From Capra hircus (lineage: Eukaryota; Chordata; Mammalia; Artiodactyla; Bovidae), in assembly GCF_001704415.2 (NCBI RefSeq), contig NC_030824.1:35397022-35461021 (forward strand): a stretch of 64,000 nucleotides of DNA, in the 5' to 3' direction. Of the stretch, positions 1-11,246 are shown piece by piece; positions within the stretch are counted from its first letter, which is position 1; every line of letters begins with the position of its first letter. The notes below the pieces were generated by a model. It saw nothing but the letters and a program-made list of their open reading frames with translations. It was not told the DNA's origin and searched no databases. The translations under genes were made by a program, and so were the position numbers.

Positions 1-889
1 TTTACATACACATTTGAAGTTAGATTTCCATAGCTACCATTGAAGAGTGACTGAGTCTTTTCTCACTGACTTAACAAATGCAAAAGTTTAAAAATCCTGT
101 TGTCGGGGAACAAAGCAAATATGGTAGCCCAAAGAAAAAAAACAGTTGCCTCCTTCTTGAAAGATAACTTTTCAACAGCTCCTTAAAAACCTAAAAATAA
201 TTTATTTGAATTTATGTAACCATAACTAAATGAATGCTATTTTTTCAAGTAATGTATTTTGTGTAAAATTTTTTGCATAACTACTTCTCCAAAATACTGG
301 AACATTGTTTCTCTGAAATAGAAATCATTTCTAAAGGATGACTTCTGAACATTGCACTCACTCTTGCACAACTATAAGCCTGTTAAAACACATAAATTGC
401 TCATTCAAGTGATTGCATTATCATTTTCCTAAGATAATATTCACTGAGTATTTTTATATACCTGAAGCTAGAAATTCTGCTTATGCTGATGCTCTGTTCC
501 ATACTGATGGAACAGAGATAGAATTTCTTCTGAGTAAGCCATTTATTACCCTCCCCCCCAGAAGCTACTGTTTACATTATTAACTTTATATGAAGTAAAT
601 TTAGGATTTTTAAAAAAGGAAATGAGAGTTGCTTTTTTTTCTGCTGCTTTTGGCCAAGCTCAATATTTTTAATGTTATATTTCACCTGAAAATTTTGAAG
701 TTCTGAATAATTTTTTAGGCTTTAAATTTCCAAAGGACAAAAAAACTAGCAAGGGGAGACTATGACCCTTCCAAGGATCCACTCTGCCTCACAGAGATCA
801 GAGCAGTAAACACAATAGTGAGAATTGAAGGGCTTGGGAGGAAAAGCACCCTGCCTCCATACAGGGGAAACACTAGAGCTGAGGTCTTC
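1..889. other. AT-rich non-coding stretch
   Basis: No repeat family or coding region was recognised here. Open frames are short and lack any familiar domain. Base composition becomes more GC-rich after about 740, which may mark the edge of an old repeat. Confidence 0.5.
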
Positions 890-1020
890 ATCTCCTTGCT
901 CAGCACCCTCATTTTGCACATAAAGAGAATGTGATTTAAATGGGCCTGCTGACTTCCTGAAGGTCACTCAGCCGGCCAACTCCCTTAGAAACCTGCACTT
1001 CCCTTCATCACCCTCCCAGT
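890..1020 (-). repeat. MIR-like fragment
   Basis: The order of a 'cattttgcacataaagag' segment followed by 'aaggtcactcagcc' resembles the conserved core of MIR read on the minus strand. It is heavily diverged, so the call is tentative. Confidence 0.35.
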
Positions 1021-1163
1021 CACTTGAATAAGTAGGCCCTAAGTTATTTGTCTTGATTTCCTGTGAGCTGAGCATGTCTCTTAAAAGCATGCTTTTGAAA
1101 ATGTGTTAAGAAATTGGCAGTGTGATAGTGGAGAGCCATTCAGAGTATCTAGTCTGCCATGGT

Positions 1164-2903
1164 TTGCCATCCCCTTCTCTAGAAATATATTTCCTCCAGA
1201 AATAAAGGAAAACAATGGAATGGGAAAGACTAGCGATCGCTTCAAGAAAATTAGAGATACCAAGGGAACATTTCATGCAAAGATGGGCACAATAAAAGAC
1301 AGAAATGGTATGGACCTAACAGAAGCAGAAGATATTAAGAAGAGGTGGCAGGAATACACAGAAGAACTGAACAAGAAAAGGTCTTCATGACCCAGATAAC
1401 CACAATGGTGTGATCACTCACCTAGAGCCAGACATCCTGGAATGTGAAGTCAAGTGGGCCTTAGAAAGCATCACTATGAACAAAGCTCGTGGAGGTGATG
1501 GAATTCCCATTGAGCTATTTCAAATCTTGGAAGATGATGCTGTGAAAGTGCTGCACTCAATATGCCAGCAAATTAGGAAAACTCAGCAGTGGCCACAGGA
1601 CTGGAAAAGGTCAATTTTCATTCTAATCCCAAAGAAAGGCAATGCCAAAGAATGCTCAAACTACTGCACAATTGCACTCATCTCACACGCTAATAAAGTA
1701 ATGCTCAAAATTCTCCAAGCCAGGCTTCAGCAATACGTGAACTGTGAAATTCCAGATGTTCAAGCTGGTTTTAGAAAAGGCAGAGAAACCAGAGATCAAG
1801 TTCCAGAAAAACATCTCTTTCTGCTTTATTGACTAAACCAAAGCCTTTGACTGTGTGGATCACAATAAACTGTGGAAAATTCTGAAAGAGATGGGAATAC
1901 CAGACCACCTGACCTGCCTTTTGAGAAACCTGTATACAGGTCAGGAAGCAACAGTTAGAACTGGACATAGAACAGACTGGTTCCAAATAGGAAAAGGAGT
2001 ATTTCAAGGCTGTATATTGTCACCCTGCTTATTTAACTTATATGCACAGTACATCACAAGAAATGCTGGGCTGGAAGAAGCACAGGCTGGAATCAAGATT
2101 GCCGGGAGAAATATCAATAACCTCAGATATGCAGAAGACACCACCCTGATGGCAGAAAGTGAAGAACTAAAGAGCCTGGTGATGAAAGTGAAAGAGAAGA
2201 GTGAAAAAGTTGGCTTAAAACTCAACATTCAGAAAACTAAGAGCATGGCATCCAGCCCCATCACTTCATGGCAAATAGATGGTGGAAACAGTGACACACT
2301 TTATTTTGGGGGGCTTCAAAATCACTGTAGATGGTGACTGAAGCCATGAAATTAAAAGACACTTACTTCTTGGAAGAAAAGTTATGACCAACCTAGATAG
2401 CATATTAAAAAGCAGAGACATTACTTGGTCAACAAAGGTCCATCTCGTCAAGGTGATGGTTTTTTCCAGTAGTCATGCATGGATGTGAGAGTTGGACTAT
2501 AAAGAAAGCTGAGCACCAAAGAATTGATGCTTTTGAACTGTGGTGTTGGAGAAGACTCTTGAGAGTCCCTTGGACTGCAAGGAGATCCAACCAGTCCATC
2601 CTAAAGGAGATCAATCCTGAGTGTTCATTGGAACGACTGTTGTTGAAGCTGAAACTCCCAATACTTTGGCCACGTCATGAGAAGAACCGACTTATTGGGA
2701 AAGACCCTGATGCTGAGAAAGATTGAGGGCAGGAGGAGAAGGGGACAACAGAGGATGAGATGGTTGGATAGTATCACCGACTCAATGGACATGAGTTTGG
2801 GTAAACTCTGGGAGCTGGTGATGGACAGGGAGGCCTGGCATGCTGTGGTTCATGGGGTCGCAAAGAGTCAGACACGATTGAGTGACTGAACTGAACTGAA
2901 CTG
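1164..2903 (+). mobile_element. BovB (RTE) LINE, 5'-truncated, decayed
   Basis: The sequence encodes the BovB reverse transcriptase from just before the fingers region to the C-terminus and ends in the typical BovB tail of repeated TGAAC units. It is dead. The motif A tyrosine codon (FIDYAKAF) has become TAA at 1834-1836, the catalytic YADD box reads YAED at 2128-2139, and several frameshifts split the frame (pieces near 1204-1390, 1410-1832, 1855-2337 and 2475-2889). The copy is flanked by a 13-bp duplication with one mismatch (1151-1163 and 2904-2916, agtctRccatggt). The first ~36 bp (1164-1199) do not join the RT sequence colinearly. About 20 bp of them resemble the reverse complement of the BovB 5' region, suggesting a tiny 5' inversion. 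Confidence 0.93.
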
Positions 2904-2916
2904 AGTCTACCATGGT

Positions 2917-3394
2917 GCCAGGACTGAACTCGGCCCAGAGTCACCTTTGCATTTCCCACCCTGCTCCTTTTCACTCATTCAGCATGCCTCCCTCACCACA
3001 CTGGTTGCTAGGCCTGACCACACCTAATGCCTCAATGCCTTTGTCTGTGCTCCTCTACTCTTGAGAAATGAACTTGCTTATGTATCTTTCTGTCTGGAGA
3101 AGTTCTGTTTTTAAGCCTAAGTAATGGATCTAGTCAGTAAGTACTCTTTCCCTTCCCTGTTCCTCCTTGATTAAAGGTACAGATCAAGGTTATAAGAAAA
3201 CTGCGGTAAGAATTTAGATCATCTGACTTGCAGGCCATGTAGCTTCCCGCTCATTCCTTTCAGCCAAGCTCTAAGGCCTGTCAGCTTCTTCATGGAGCTT
3301 ACTTCCAGTCTCTTAGTCACAGAAATAGGGTTCCCTTCACGATGGGTGCTGAGTATGCTCTTGGCTGATGACAGATCAGGGAAGTTCCCTTCTA
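2917..3394. other. Unassigned non-coding sequence
   Basis: No repeat family, coding frame or RNA gene was recognised between the BovB tail and the following L2-like stretch. Confidence 0.5.
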
Positions 3395-3940
3395 TGATGC
3401 TCCTTTGCCCTCAGGATAAGTCCATCTCCTTGACATAACCAGAAAGGCTTCCATTGGCCTCTCCAGCCTTTATGTGTACTCTTCCCTTAAATGCCCAGAT
3501 CCAGTCATGCTGACTTCATCTCAGGTGGTCTGTTATCTCTGCATTCACAGCAACTCTTCATCCTTCACCAAGCAAATTCGTACCCACAAACACATTGTGT
3601 TTGCTTCAGCTGGCATATCATCCTTCTTGGCAAGCCTTTCCCAACCTTGGATTTGATGCCTCATATCATAGAAACTATCCTAACACTGTATAATGATGGG
3701 CTATGGACTTATGACCCTGGAGCAGGAAATGGCAACCCACTCCAGCATTCTTGCCTGGAGAATGCCATGGATAGAGGAGCCTGGTGGGCTACAGTCCGTG
3801 GGGTCACAAAGAGTCGGACACGACTGAGTGACTAACACATAACACACACGGACTTATGAATCCTCCACTCAGCTATGAAGCCCTTGAATCTGGAGTAGGC
3901 TTTGTTTGCCTCAATATCTGTAATACTTGCACTGCACTTC
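3395..3940 (+). repeat. L2-like LINE 3' region, interrupted by Bov-A
   Basis: The text 'ccctcaggataagtccatc' followed by 'ctctccagcctttatgtg' and 'ggcaagcctttcccaacc' follows the order of the L2 3' region. The repeat resumes after the SINE insertion with a 'cttgaatctggagtaggc' segment like the L2 terminal part. Divergence is high. Confidence 0.45.
3715..3849 (+). mobile_element. Bov-A SINE
   Basis: A typical BovB-derived SINE body runs from 'gcaggaaatggcaaccc' to 'gtcggacacgactgag'. It is flanked by an exact 10-bp target duplication ggacttatga (3705-3714 and 3850-3859), so the insertion limits are firm. It has landed in the L2-like repeat. Confidence 0.92.
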
Positions 3941-3954
3941 ATGCTGTAATTTCA

Positions 3955-4262
3955 TTTTTAAATGTTTACCTTTTTAATTGAAGTAAAACAGGCATCTCAA
4001 AAAGCACATAAATCATATATTCACAGCTGGATGGATTTTCACAAATTAAAGTCATGCTGTGTAACTAGCAGAAATCAAGAAACAGAACATTATCCCTCGA
4101 ATTCCTCTTCATGCCCCTTTCCAGTCTTTGCCCCTCTGATTTCTAACACAAAAGAATGTTGCCTGAACTTTATATTAATGGGATCATACAGTACATATCC
4201 TTTTGTGTCTGTCTTCTTTCTCTCACTATTGTTTGTAAGATTCTAAAAGCTTTTTTTAAAGA
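3955..4262 (-). mobile_element. Old L1 3' untranslated fragment
   Basis: The plus strand shows the reverse complement of an old mammalian L1 3' end: 'tttttaattgaagtaaaa', then 'ggatcatacagtacatatcc' and 'ttttgtgtctgtcttctttc'. No reading frame is retained. Confidence 0.65.
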
Positions 4263-5284
4263 AATAAGTAATATTGCAGTATCTAAGATTTTAATCAATG
4301 TGTATGAGATGTTTTCTGTATCACCAGTTCAGAAAGAAAGCAGCTATTAAGAGGCATGCATGAAATTTCTCTCTAGAGGATGCCTGCTCAGCATTCTTTA
4401 CTGTCATTCCTAACGGAACCCACTTTTCTTCCTGTGCCCCATGCAACCAATATGCATATGGAGGGGTGAGACTGATTGGTTATCTTGTCCGTGATTGGCT
4501 GAGGAGTGACAGTCCCCATTTTGACCAATAAGACCTGAAGGGTGGTTTTCTGGGGCTCCTGGCAAACTTTTTGCCCACTTCTCCAGGAATGTTTGCAGAA
4601 GTGACCCAGAAACTCTTTCTGGATGTTGTGTGTAGGTGTGAGACTCAGACTTCTAAGGATACCCATCACCAGGCTTGAGGATGAAGTCAGTATGAAGAGA
4701 ACCAAGAATCACTAGGAAACAGGGCTATCTACAGGATTAAGTCATCCTTCACCCTATCCCACCTCTTAAGTTTGCAGATCTGTCAATCAGCAAATCTCAT
4801 GATAGTTTAATCCAATAGAGGTTTTTCTTATTTGTTCATTTTGGGGTTTTTTGATACTTAAAACTAAGGGCATTTTAACCAATATATCTCCTAAAGGCTT
4901 GGATGCTTACCGCAAGGCACATTTACCTGAATGGAGAGTGATGTGAAGCTTTGTTCATGATAATAAGATGCAAGTCAGGCAGCAAGAGGAGGCTGCCTGA
5001 CTCGCATGGGATGGAGGCTCTAGCTAGAGCATGGGGCTGAGAAGGAAACCCCTGAGGAACAAGCTATTCTGGCACTGCCCATGTTACCTTGGGCAAAGAC
5101 TCTGGGACTACACTGCTGTAGACTTGAGGAGTCAAGTAACCAAAGTATAGCAACGTTCTGAGTGGTCAGAGAAAGAGGAAGCTGTGTATGCCTGAAGGTA
5201 GAGAGGCTTTTCCTTCCGTCCCTCCTGTGGAGGAAACAATGGCAGAGGAATAACAGTCGTGTAATCCTAGGTGGCCCAAGGAGA
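4263..5284. other. Unassigned stretch with four CCAAT/ATTGG motifs
   Basis: No coding region recognised. CCAAT-type pentamers occur at 4447, 4475 (reverse), 4494 (reverse) and 4525. No TATA box or initiator was seen near them. The stretch could be a decayed LTR, because CCAAT clusters are common in LTR U3 regions, but no family was identified. Confidence 0.4.
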
Positions 5285-5289
5285 TTTCT

Positions 5290-5427
5290 TTCGTTCTCTT
5301 TTTGAGGGGGAGGGCCCCACACCACGTGTGAGGCATGCAGGATCTAAGTTCTCTGACCAGGGATCGAACCCACACCCACTGCAGTGGAAGCATGGAGTCT
5401 TAGCCAGTGGACCGCCCGGGAAGCCTC
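5290..5427 (-). mobile_element. CHR-type tRNA-Glu SINE
   Basis: The plus strand reads the reverse complement of the cetartiodactyl CHR SINE: 'gatctaagttctctgacc' then 'agggatcgaacccacacc' (tRNA B-box side) and 'cttagccagtggaccgcc'. It lacks the BovB-derived tail of Bov-tA. Confidence 0.8.
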
Positions 5428-5631
5428 CAAGGGAGCTTCTTCAGAGGATGGTAGTATGTGTCCAAGAAGGATTCTCAAATAATGGACATGAAGTGTGGCA
5501 CAGGTATGACACCACTCTCTTGGCATTTTCCCAACAGTGTAGTTGACAATGAGAGCAAAAAGAGTGAAAGGAAAGGGCCTCTTGGCTTATAAACACATTT
5601 TCTGTTTTTCTGGCCCACTCCCCTGGAGATG

Positions 5632-5819
5632 GTCTACTGAAGAAGGGAATGGCAAACCACTTCAGCATTCTTGCCTTGAGAACCCCATGAACAGTATGAA
5701 AAGGCAAAAAGATATGACATTGAACGGTGAACTCCTCAGAAGGACAGGGATACCTGGCGTGCTGCAGTCCATGGGGTTGCTCAGAGTTGGACACGACTGA
5801 GTAACTGAACAACAACAAG
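5632..5819 (+). mobile_element. 188-bp BovB-derived mini-element (5' end joined to 3' end)
   Basis: The left two thirds match the BovB 5' region ('gaacagtatgaaaaggcaaa'). The right third is the BovB 3' end ('ggacacgactgagtaactg'), followed by an AAC-repeat tail. The whole reverse transcriptase is absent. It is flanked by an exact 11-bp duplication ccctggagatg (5621-5631 and 5820-5830), so it inserted as this short unit. It keeps more 5' sequence than standard Bov-A copies. Confidence 0.85.
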
Positions 5820-6039
5820 CCCTGGAGATGAGAGTAATTGATATTGCCCACGGGGTCTGAGAAAGTGCGCCTAGGGGTGCTGGAGTCACCAAGGAGGGGC
5901 AGCTCTCCCATAGGAAGGATATTCTGTAAAATAGAGCCTCAGAGTGACTTAAGCTGAAAATGAGGACTAGTTCTTCCACTCAGGCTGGGGACGTGGGTTA
6001 GATTGGTCCCATTTACATGGAGATATTAGGGAGATGTTG

Positions 6040-6540
6040 TGAATAAGGTGACATCAGATTTGACCCGAGAAGGAGAGATAGCATTTACAGTAGAAGTGAT
6101 AAGGAAGATGTTTCAGTTAAAGGGAACTGAAAGTGCAAAAGCAGAAGGGCAGGAAGAGACGAGTAGGTACAGGACAGAGTAGATGAATTTGACTTTGCCA
6201 GAGTACCTGTGAGAGTGGGGAGGGCTGAGGAGAGTGGGCAAGAGAAATGGTGTCAAGAAGGAGAAGTGTTGTGCACGTCTCAGAAGAAGTGTGAATCTTA
6301 CCCAGTAGGTAATGGAGAACAAGGAAAGAATTTTAAACATGTCAGTATCAAACATAACACTGAAGTGTGTCTCAAGATGACTAAAATCAGGATGGACAGG
6401 AAAGGGAAAGACAGGAACTGGGGAGACCCAATTAGAACCTAAAGCAAAAGAATAGAGGAAAAGGAAGTCAATTAGGGTGGTGGTTATAGACTGTAGAGAA
6501 ATGGGAGGATTTACAGAGGTAAGCTTGACAGAAGTCAATA
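6040..6540. repeat. Ancient interspersed repeat, family not assigned
   Basis: A purine-rich segment with 'gggaactgaaagtgcaaaag' and 'gaaagaattttaaacatg' follows the order of a widespread ancient mammalian repeat. I cannot name the family with confidence. Confidence 0.35.
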
Positions 6541-7836
6541 TCTGATTGGCTGTGAGTATTGCAACATTAAGAAGAACTGGATCTTGTCACAAAACCTGGC
6601 CCCCAAAGTTGATAAGTTTTTCACACCATGTTACATTTTCCCCATAACCATTTTGCTAGTGAAATGATTCCCAATTTACAGGCTATTTGTGACAAAATGA
6701 AACAAATGAAAAACAGTGATGAAGTGCTACATGTGAAAAGAACTTGACCAAAACAGATTTTTCTGTCCCATGTGGTTAACAGTTGTACTGCTTTTGAGCA
6801 AGCACAATTGTGCGTTCCAGTGATGGTAATGGAAAGAAAAGTGTGTTTAGAGCCCCTTGCTGTCCTCCTGACTCACTGTCCAAACCTGTCAGAGCTCAGC
6901 TGCTGATTGCCACTCAATTAAGGATGCATTTTTCATAGTTTTTCAGAATCTAGTTTATTGGCTAGAGTGCATTCATTTTCTAAGCAGGAAAACTGAGCTT
7001 GGAACTTGACGATAAAGCATAATTGTCTTTATTATTAAAGAGAAGGAATTGTGAATGCATTTTTTTAAGGGAAGGATGCCAAAAAGCTTTCTTGATGATG
7101 ATGGAGGTAACAATACCTTTAAAGGAGTGTTTTTCAAAGAATGACTTTGATATCTCTCTCCCTGAAGGAAGACCGCAGCCTCTTTATCATAGGGCCTAGT
7201 GTCATGATCATACCAGATGCTTGGTAAATATCTATAAGATAAATAGCAGAAAAGACTGCAGCAAAAAGAGAAGGCCTGAGATGGGAGAAATACTAAGCAG
7301 TGATGGAGTTCTAAAGCTTTATGCCAGGACAGCCCTCTCACAGTCAAATAATAGACCTTCAGAGAAGAAAATAAAGAGAGAAGGGTATTTGCTCCTGAAA
7401 ACTATTTGGTTCACTCATAAGATTTGACTTAAGAGTTGGGATTAAGTTTAGAGGGAAATCTCAGTTCTAGAGATTCTAAACAGACTTAGGTTACTCATAT
7501 CCTTTAATAATGTTAGATTCACAGACATCATGGGGACTTATGAAAAATCCCCAAGGCCCATTGCTTCTTCCTCAAGAAGAGTCTAGAGCTCACAATGTTT
7601 ACTTAATCACGACTTTGGATGTTTAATAGACTATTTAGTCTCTCAGATTTACCTTGCTTTGTGTAATCTAGAGATCTAATTTTTATGGCATATAATTGAA
7701 TGACTAGCTATCCTCAAGAGATAATCTTGAATATCTGAGTTATATTTTACTTTGTAGTCAATCCTGCAGAGCATCAGAAAAGGAAAAGCAGTAGTGTTTA
7801 ATGCAGAGCAATTAGTAACATGTAATAAACATGAAA
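6541..7836. other. Unassigned non-coding sequence
   Basis: AT-rich, with no repeat family or coding frame recognised. The longest frames (a minus-strand 124-codon frame near 6973-7347 among them) have no recognisable domain and no codon structure that argues for coding. Confidence 0.5.
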
Positions 7837-8062
7837 GGGCTTCCCTGGTGGCTCAGTGGTAAAGAACCCATATGCAGGAACCCAATGCAGGAAGATATGA
7901 GTTCAATCCCTGGGTAAGGAAGATCCCCTGGAGGAGGGAATGGCCACCACTCCAGTATTCTTTCCTGGAGAATCCCATGGGCAGAGGAGCCTGGCGGGCT
8001 ACAGTCCATGGGGTCACAAAAGAGTCAGACACAACTTAGAAACTACACAACAACAACAGCAA
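7837..8062 (+). mobile_element. Bov-tA SINE
   Basis: A tRNA-like head ('gcttccctggtggctcag' to 'gttcaatccctgggtaagg') is followed by the BovB-derived body and a CAA-rich tail. Short internal changes are present, including 'ggccaccactccag'. Confidence 0.92.
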
Positions 8063-8749
8063 TAAAAATGAAACGCATTAAGTAGCAAGAAGATAGTATC
8101 CCCCAAACAATCCTTCCAATTCTATCAATTGCTGAATATTTTCCAAAAGAAAATGGAAATATAAGGATTCTATTTTAATTGCACAACAAGGGGGAAAGTG
8201 CTCAAATGCCAAAAGAACATGTTGAAAAGCAGATGGATTTTGAACCAAAACATGAAGGTAATATCCTGCCTTTGGAAATTCTGTGTCTCCACTGTGATTT
8301 AAAGTGTTGTAGCTTACAGTAATCATCTTGGCAAAAACCAAAAAATGAATAAGAAGTCTGAGTAATTATCATGAATCTGCATTTCAAGCTGTAAGGGAAA
8401 AAGACATAACCCAGCTAAAATTCTCATCCAAGGCAATTCTCCTTTAAATGTATCAAGGCATTCTTAGAAATAATTTTATCTTGAGACAATGAGCCAAGTA
8501 TCACGATCCTAAGTCTGATCGAAAAATCAATAATAAAAGCTGTTATTCTTATAGATTCATCACTTCATTATGTTTCCGTTTGTCACCATTCAGAAACTTA
8601 ACATTAAGTGATGTGGATGTAACTTGAACCCCTTTCTTCTCTCTCCATCCTTTCCTCCTTAACTTCCTCCTTCCATTCTTTTAAATGAAGCAATGAAGTA
8701 GCCAGATGTTAACATTTCCAAAACAAAGAAAATCAGTTCAGGATTTTCA
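8063..8749. other. Unassigned non-coding sequence
   Basis: Nothing recognisable was seen here except a pyrimidine-rich run near 8633-8680. Confidence 0.5.
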
Positions 8750-9245
8750 TGGACTTGCTAGCTGTATCAGCTGCTATTGTCAAACAAATAACCTCAGAGC
8801 AATGATTTCAAACAACCACTTATTTAGTTCATGATACTGCAAGTCAAATTGGTAATTCAGGCTGGTATCGCCTGGGCTACCTTATGTGTCTGCATGCAAC
8901 CATTTGATGGTGAGGTAACTCTGCTTCCAAGGCTTGACTTGCACCTCTTGACTCTCCCCTATGTGATTTCTTATTCTGCAGAAGGCTAGCCAGTTAGTGC
9001 TCAAGATGGAATCAGAGGTCCAAGAGAGAAGGTAGAAAGAAGCAAGGTTTCTTGGGGACCAGGCTTAACACTGACACAAGTTCACTTCTGCCATATTCTG
9101 TTAGCCTAAGCAAATAGCAAGACCAACTTAAATTCAAGATGTGGGAAGCAGACTTTACCTCTTGATGGGAGGAGAGGCAAAGTTACTTTCAAAAGGTGTG
9201 AACAGAGGAAGGCTGTTAATGGGGACTGTCAGGGGACCAGTCTAC
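8750..9245. repeat. Ancient interspersed repeat, family not assigned
   Basis: Segments such as 'cttctgccatattctgttag' and 'acctcttgatgggaggagag' occur in the order of a common ancient mammalian repeat. Divergence is high and I do not assign a class. Confidence 0.45.
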
Positions 9246-9552
9246 CATACTAGCTAGTTTTCTTCTAACACTTTAAATCATTTATTTAAGAAGCATATTT
9301 TTATTTCTGATTTTATCAAGACTTTTTATTCAGGATTAAATATTCCATGTTACTAAATGATATCCCCCCCTTTTTGCATATGTGAAGATGATCATGGATT
9401 GGAGTTTTTATCTTTGAAACATAGGATTGATTATCTTAATAAATTTTCTAATATTGAACCTTCTTTTCCTGCCTGGAAAGAACTGCACTTGATTAAGTTA
9501 TAGATTTTTTTGTTGTTGTTATACTGATTAATCTCTTTGCTAGTATTAAGAC

Positions 9553-10176
9553 GTCAGTTCAGTTTGGTTCAGTCGCTCAGTCACGTCTGACTCTTTGTGA
9601 CCCTATGAATCACAGCATGCCAGCCCTCCCTGTCCATCACCAGCTCCCAGAGTTCACTCAGACTCATCGAGTCGGTGATGCCATCCAGCCATCTCATCCT
9701 CTGTCATCCCCTTCTCCTCCTGCCCCCAATCCCTCTCAGCATCAGGATCTTTTCCAATGAGTCAACCCTTTGCATGAGGTGGCCAAAGTATTGGAGTTTA
9801 TCAGTTCTTCCAATAAACACCCAGGACTGATCTCCTTTAGGATGGACTGGTTGGATCTCCTTGCAGTCCAAGGGACTCTCAGAGTCTTCTCCAACAGCAC
9901 AGTTCAAAAGCATCAATTCTTCAGTGCTCAGCCTTCTTCACAGTCCAACTCTCACATCCATGCGTGACATTGGAATAACCATAGCCTTGACTAGACAGAC
10001 CTTTGCTGGCAAAGTAATGTCTCTGCTTTTCAATATGCTGTCTAGGTTGGTCATAACTTTCCTTCCAAGGAGTAAGCATCTTTTAATTTCATGGCTGCAA
10101 TCACCATCTGCAGTGATTTTCGAGCCCCTCCCAAAAAAGTCTGACACTGTTTCCATTGTTTACCCATCTATTTCCA
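9553..10176 (-). mobile_element. BovB LINE 3' end, antisense
   Basis: Read on the minus strand this is the last ~620 bp of BovB: the reverse transcriptase C-terminal region and 3' tail (plus strand begins 'gtcagttcagtttggttcag'). It is 5'-truncated and disrupted by several indels. The minus frame at 9938-10156 preserves a recognisable 'GSKITADGD' stretch. Confidence 0.93.
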
Positions 10177-10196
10177 TAGACTTCACATGTTTATAA

Positions 10197-10454
10197 ATGA
10201 AGTGTAGTTTTCTTTTTCTTGTGATACATTTGTTAGATTTTGGTATTAGTTACAACTCTTCTGCCAGAGCAAAGTTTCTAACTTAACAGACTTTGTCCTA
10301 AAGAACATTGTATCATAGATTGCTAAATTCTGGATGAATTTTTACTTCCCTTTCTCAATCCCTTTTACTTTTTACTAGGTAACCAACTCTCTGATTCTCC
10401 CAAATTTCCCCTATCTCCTCAAATCTCTAAACGCACCTCTTTTATTGATTTATA
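10197..10454. other. Unassigned AT-rich sequence
   Basis: Nothing recognisable was seen between the BovB fragment and the MLT1-like LTR. Confidence 0.4.
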
Positions 10455-10972
10455 ATGTGACAACGGTAGTTTCTGACCTGGCCTCCAGAGAGTCCCACTT
10501 CCTGGGAATCATGCCTTCTTGTAATCCCTTCATCTTGAATGGAGAAGGACCTGTGACTTGTTTCTAACCAAGAGAATAGGGCAAAATGCTCAAATGTCAC
10601 ATCCATGGCTAGGTTACACAAGGTAGTCACTCCTATCTTGTTAACAGACTGCTTACATACTGATAACACAAGTTCCCATATTGGAGAGGCCCACATGCTA
10701 AGAAAATGAGGGTGACCATGGTGACCTATGGCCCTCAGTACAATACCATTTGAAGAACTGAAACAACCAGATCCTTCCCCAATCAAATCTTCACATGAGA
10801 CCTCGGCCCTGGCCAGAGCTTAATTGCAGCCTTCGGAGAGACTAGGAATCAGAGAACTCAGCTGAACCACCCCTAGATTCCTGACTTACAGAAACAAATA
10901 ATGTGTATTGTTTTAAGCTACTAAACTTGTAGTAATTTGTTAGTCAGTAATGGATAAGTAATACACATCAAA
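10455..10972 (+). mobile_element. MLT1-like solo LTR (ERVL-MaLR)
   Basis: The right end ('cctgacttacagaaacaa', 'gttttaagctactaaac', 'gtaatttgttagtcagtaat', 'ggataagtaatac') matches the conserved 3' end of MLT1 LTRs. The left part is consistent but diverged. No internal proviral sequence lies next to it, so it appears to be a solo, ancient copy. Confidence 0.72.
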
Positions 10973-11024
10973 TAATAAATTCTCATGTTGGAAAAAACTT
11001 TTTTGAAAAATCACACAGTCCAAC

Positions 11025-11233
11025 TTTTTTAAAAATAATTGTAACTGGAGTATAGTTGATTTACAGTGTTGTGTTGTTGTGTACAGCAAGTTGAATCAGT
11101 TCTATGTGTACATGTATCCACTTTTTTTTATTCTATTCCTTTGTAACTCATTACAGAGCATTGAGGAGAGTTCCCTGTGCTATACAGTAGGTTCTTATTA
11201 GTTATCTCTTCTATATATAGTAGTGTGTATATG
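11025..11233 (-). mobile_element. Ruminant/artiodactyl L1 3' end with target duplication
   Basis: The plus strand begins with a T-run, then 'gtatagttgatttacagtg' and 'ccctgtgctatacagtagg', the reverse complement of an artiodactyl L1 3' end. An exact 13-bp duplication, cacacagtccaac, flanks it (11012-11024 and 11234-11246). It is 5'-truncated to about 210 bp. Confidence 0.9.
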
Positions 11234-11246
11234 CACACAGTCCAAC

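Noticed and set aside
5290..5427. Internal tRNA-like promoter as a functional tRNA gene
   Set aside because: It is the tRNA-derived head of a CHR-type SINE with no intact cloverleaf; the same applies to all Bov-tA heads in the window.
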